NCBI GenBank assembly: GCA_943328505.2
Contig: CALQAH020000003.1
Span: 27,600 to 91,599, forward strand
Direction of reading: 5' to 3'
Origin: Rhizobium sp. Q54
Lineage (GTDB): Bacteria > Bacteroidota > Bacteroidia > Flavobacteriales > Flavobacteriaceae
DNA length: 64,000 nt
This document shows, one piece after another, positions 61,654 through 64,000 of the stretch. Within the stretch, counting starts at the first letter, position 1. Every line of letters starts with the position of its first letter. A model generated the notes under the pieces. The model was not told the origin of the DNA. It made no database searches and saw only the letters and a list, made by a program, of their open reading frames with translations. Both the position numbers and the translations under genes were made by a program.

Positions 61654-63534
61654 TTATCCTTCAATCTTAGCGGAAAGTTCAAACCAACGTTCCTCTTTGT
61701 CTTCTATTTTACGGATAATATTTTGTAATTCTTTGGCCTTGTTTGTGATTTCAGTATCGGCAACTTTTCCTTCTGAAAATAGCTTTTCAATTTCTCTTTT
61801 TTGATGCTCCAAGTCTTTAATTTCACGTTCAATTTTTTGAAATTCTTTTTGCTCGTTAAAACTTAAATTGGAAGTATTATTATTTTGTTTCCAATCTTTC
61901 TTTTCGGCTTTGTTTTCTTCTTTTTGAACTACATCTGCACTGTCTTCATAGGCTCTGAAATCGGAATAATTTCCTGGAAAATCTTCAATAACACCATCGC
62001 CACGAAACACAAATAAATGGTCCACAATTTTGTCCATAAAATACCTGTCGTGTGAAACCACAAGTAAACAACCAGGATAATCCAAAAGAAAACTTTCCAA
62101 AACATTTAGCGTGACAATATCCAAATCATTGGTAGGTTCATCAAGTATCAAAAAGTTAGGATTTTGAATCAAAACGGTACACAAGTACAAACGTTTTAAT
62201 TCACCACCACTTAGTTTTTCAACAAAATCGTGTTGCTTTTTTCTATCAAAAAGGAATCGTTCTAATAATTGACCTGCAGAAATAATTTTACCTTTTGTTA
62301 ATGGGATATATTCACCGTATTCTTTAATAATATCGATAACTTTTTGACCCGGTTTTGGGTTAATGCCGCTTTGGGTATAATAGCCAACTTTTATTGTGTC
62401 TCCGGTGATAACTTTTCCTCCATCAACAGGAATTGTTCCTGTGATTAAATTCAAAAAAGTTGATTTTCCAGTTCCATTTTTACCAATAATTCCAATACGT
62501 TCGCCACGTTGAAAATCGAAACTAAAATTGTCTAAAATCACTCGGTCTTTAAACTTTTTAGAGATTTTATGAAGTTCGATAATCTTGCTGCCCATTCGTT
62601 CCATATTGATTTCCAATTCAACCACATTTTCTCTACGGCGACTTTGGGCTTTCTCTTTAATAACATAAAAATCATCTTGGCGAGATTTGCTCTTACAAGT
62701 TCTTGCTTTGGGTTGTCTTCGCATCCATTCAAGCTCTTTTACAAATAAGTTTTGAGCTTTATCAACACTTGAATTTTCGGAAGCAATACGCTCTTCTTTT
62801 TTCTCTAAATAATACGAATAATTTCCTTTATATTGGTATAACTTCCCGTTGTCGAGTTCTATTATTTCATTGCAAACACGTTCCAAAAAGAAACGGTCGT
62901 GTGTTACCATAAAAAGCGTAATATTTTCTTTGGCAAAATAGCTTTCTAGCCATTCAATCATTTCTAAATCAAGATGATTTGTTGGTTCATCAAGGATTAA
63001 TAAATCGGGACGATTAATAAGAATGATAGCCAATGATAAACGTTTTTTCTGTCCGCCCGATAGATTTTTCACTTTTAATTTAAAATCTTCCAACTTTAGC
63101 TTGAATAATATCTGCTTGAATTGTGTTTCAAAATCCCAAGCGTTATGTTGGTCCATTTTGTCAAATGCTTTTTGGTAAGCATCTTCATCTTCAGGGTTTT
63201 CTAATGCTTTTTCGTATTCTTCAATAACTTTTAAAATTTCATTATCCGAAGCAAAAACACTTTCTTCTATGGTTAATTCATCTTGCAAATTTGAATCTTG
63301 TGACAAAAAAGCCATGTTAATACCCTTTCTCAAAACTACATTTCCAGTATCGGGTTCATCATCACCATTGATGATTTTCATGATGCATGTTTTTCCAGAA
63401 CCATTCTTGGCAATAAATGCAATTTTTTGATCTTTATTGATTCCAAAGGAAATGTTTTCGAACAAAGTTCTTTCTCCAAAGGATTTAGATATATTTTCTA
63501 CAGAAAGGTAATTCACAATGTTAATTTTTTGCAA
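61654..63534 (-). CDS. ABC-F family ATPase (Uup-like); N-terminal start uncertain
   Basis: Two ABC domains; LSGGQKKRLSLAIILINRPDLLILDEPTNHLD; GIIGKNGTGKSTFL; C-terminal coiled coil. Confidence 0.94.
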   Translation of the reverse strand: MQKINIVNYLSVENISKSFGERTLFENISFGINKDQKIAFIAKNGSGKTCIMKIINGDDEPDTGNVVLRKGINMAFLSQDSNLQDELTIEESVFASDNEILKVIEEYEKALENPEDEDAYQKAFDKMDQHNAWDFETQFKQILFKLKLEDFKLKVKNLSGGQKKRLSLAIILINRPDLLILDEPTNHLDLEMIEWLESYFAKENITLFMVTHDRFFLERVCNEIIELDNGKLYQYKGNYSYYLEKKEERIASENSSVDKAQNLFVKELEWMRRQPKARTCKSKSRQDDFYVIKEKAQSRRRENVVELEINMERMGSKIIELHKISKKFKDRVILDNFSFDFQRGERIGIIGKNGTGKSTFLNLITGTIPVDGGKVITGDTIKVGYYTQSGINPKPGQKVIDIIKEYGEYIPLTKGKIISAGQLLERFLFDRKKQHDFVEKLSGGELKRLYLCTVLIQNPNFLILDEPTNDLDIVTLNVLESFLLDYPGCLLVVSHDRYFMDKIVDHLFVFRGDGVIEDFPGNYSDFRAYEDSADVVQKEENKAEKKDWKQNNNTSNLSFNEQKEFQKIEREIKDLEHQKREIEKLFSEGKVADTEITNKAKELQNIIRKIEDKEERWFELSAKIEG

Positions 63535-63610
63535 AAATACAGTATTGTTTTAAGTTTAAAACTTTAATACTTGCGAATTATATTTTTTTTAATTAAAAAT
63601 GTAAAAAACC

Positions 63611-63641
63611 TTTGTAAAAGTGATAAATATTTTTACATTTG
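63611..63641 (+). promoter_or_regulatory. rRNA operon promoter P1 (TTTG-N19-TACATTTG)
   Basis: TTTG 63611-63614; TACATTTG 63634-63641; followed by CACCCCGC. Confidence 0.75.
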
Positions 63642-63724
63642 CACCCCGCATAAGTGAATATGTTCTTATTTTTATTGTAAATGAGTTATTTAGAAATAGG
63701 GGTAAAAAATTATTTCAAAAAGGC

Positions 63725-63754
63725 TTGTTTAATAGAAAAGAATAATTACTTTTG
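63725..63754 (+). promoter_or_regulatory. rRNA operon promoter P2 (TTG-N19-TACTTTTG)
   Basis: TTG 63725-63727; TACTTTTG 63747-63754; followed by CACCCGC. Confidence 0.75.
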
Positions 63755-63944
63755 CACCCGCTTTGAGAATGAAGGCGATTTAAAATAAATGATTAAGAAT
63801 ACGTTCCTAGACATATTGAATTGACAGCCGTTTTAGAAGAGATTCTAAAACAAACAAAAAGAGAGTAAGATAATCGGAAGATTTGAATAAAGCTAGCATA
63901 TTCGTCTAAAATACGATGCAGAATTAATTCAGCATAACAATATA

Positions 63945-64000
63945 CGATGAAGAGTTTGATCCTGGCTCAGGATGAACGCTAGCGGCAGGCTTAACACATG
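63945..64000 (+). rRNA. rrs: 16S ribosomal RNA, 5' end (truncated by window)
   Basis: GAAGAGTTTGATCCTGGCTCAGGATGAACGCTAGCGGCAGGCTTAACACATG. Confidence 0.97.

Overview
Chromosomal window from a Flavobacterium-like member of the Bacteroidota: AT-rich, TTG-N17-23-TANNTTTG promoters, typical Flavobacteriales gene order. Positions 1-14.5 kb hold the 3' end of fusA and an almost uninterrupted S10/spc/alpha ribosomal protein operon (rpsJ to rplQ, with secY, infA, rpmJ and rpoA). Next come carA, eno, an aminotransferase, a class A beta-lactamase-like hydrolase, a 2OG-Fe(II) oxygenase, B12-dependent methylmalonyl-CoA mutase subunits with a toxin-antitoxin pair between them, udk, tRNA-Pro(TGG), trxB, a PadR/PspC/DUF2807 cluster, grpE-dnaJ, an ABC exporter, a sigma-54-type response regulator, two ABC-F proteins, an orphan histidine kinase, MATE and MFS transporters, an SPFH protein, meaB, an alpha-amylase lipoprotein, a glcD-like oxidase, secA, a PduO-type adenosyltransferase, a LolD-like ATPase and the start of a 16S rRNA gene with tandem promoters. 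I see no prophage, CRISPR array, defence island or secondary-metabolite cluster. The most unusual signals are: (1) a PPK2 pseudogene with its catalytic middle missing; (2) several unrelated degenerate quasi-repeat families packed against start codons, including two 26-mers 21 kb apart that differ at one base, and one repeat that appears to be translated in the N-terminus of the mutase large subunit; (3) a RelE/ParE toxin-antitoxin pair inside the mutA-mutB operon; (4) candidate leader RNAs or a leader peptide in the few long gaps of the ribosomal operon; (5) a 40-bp-phased direct repeat overlapping the promoter of an orphan kinase. All calls come from reading the sequence; no database search was run.
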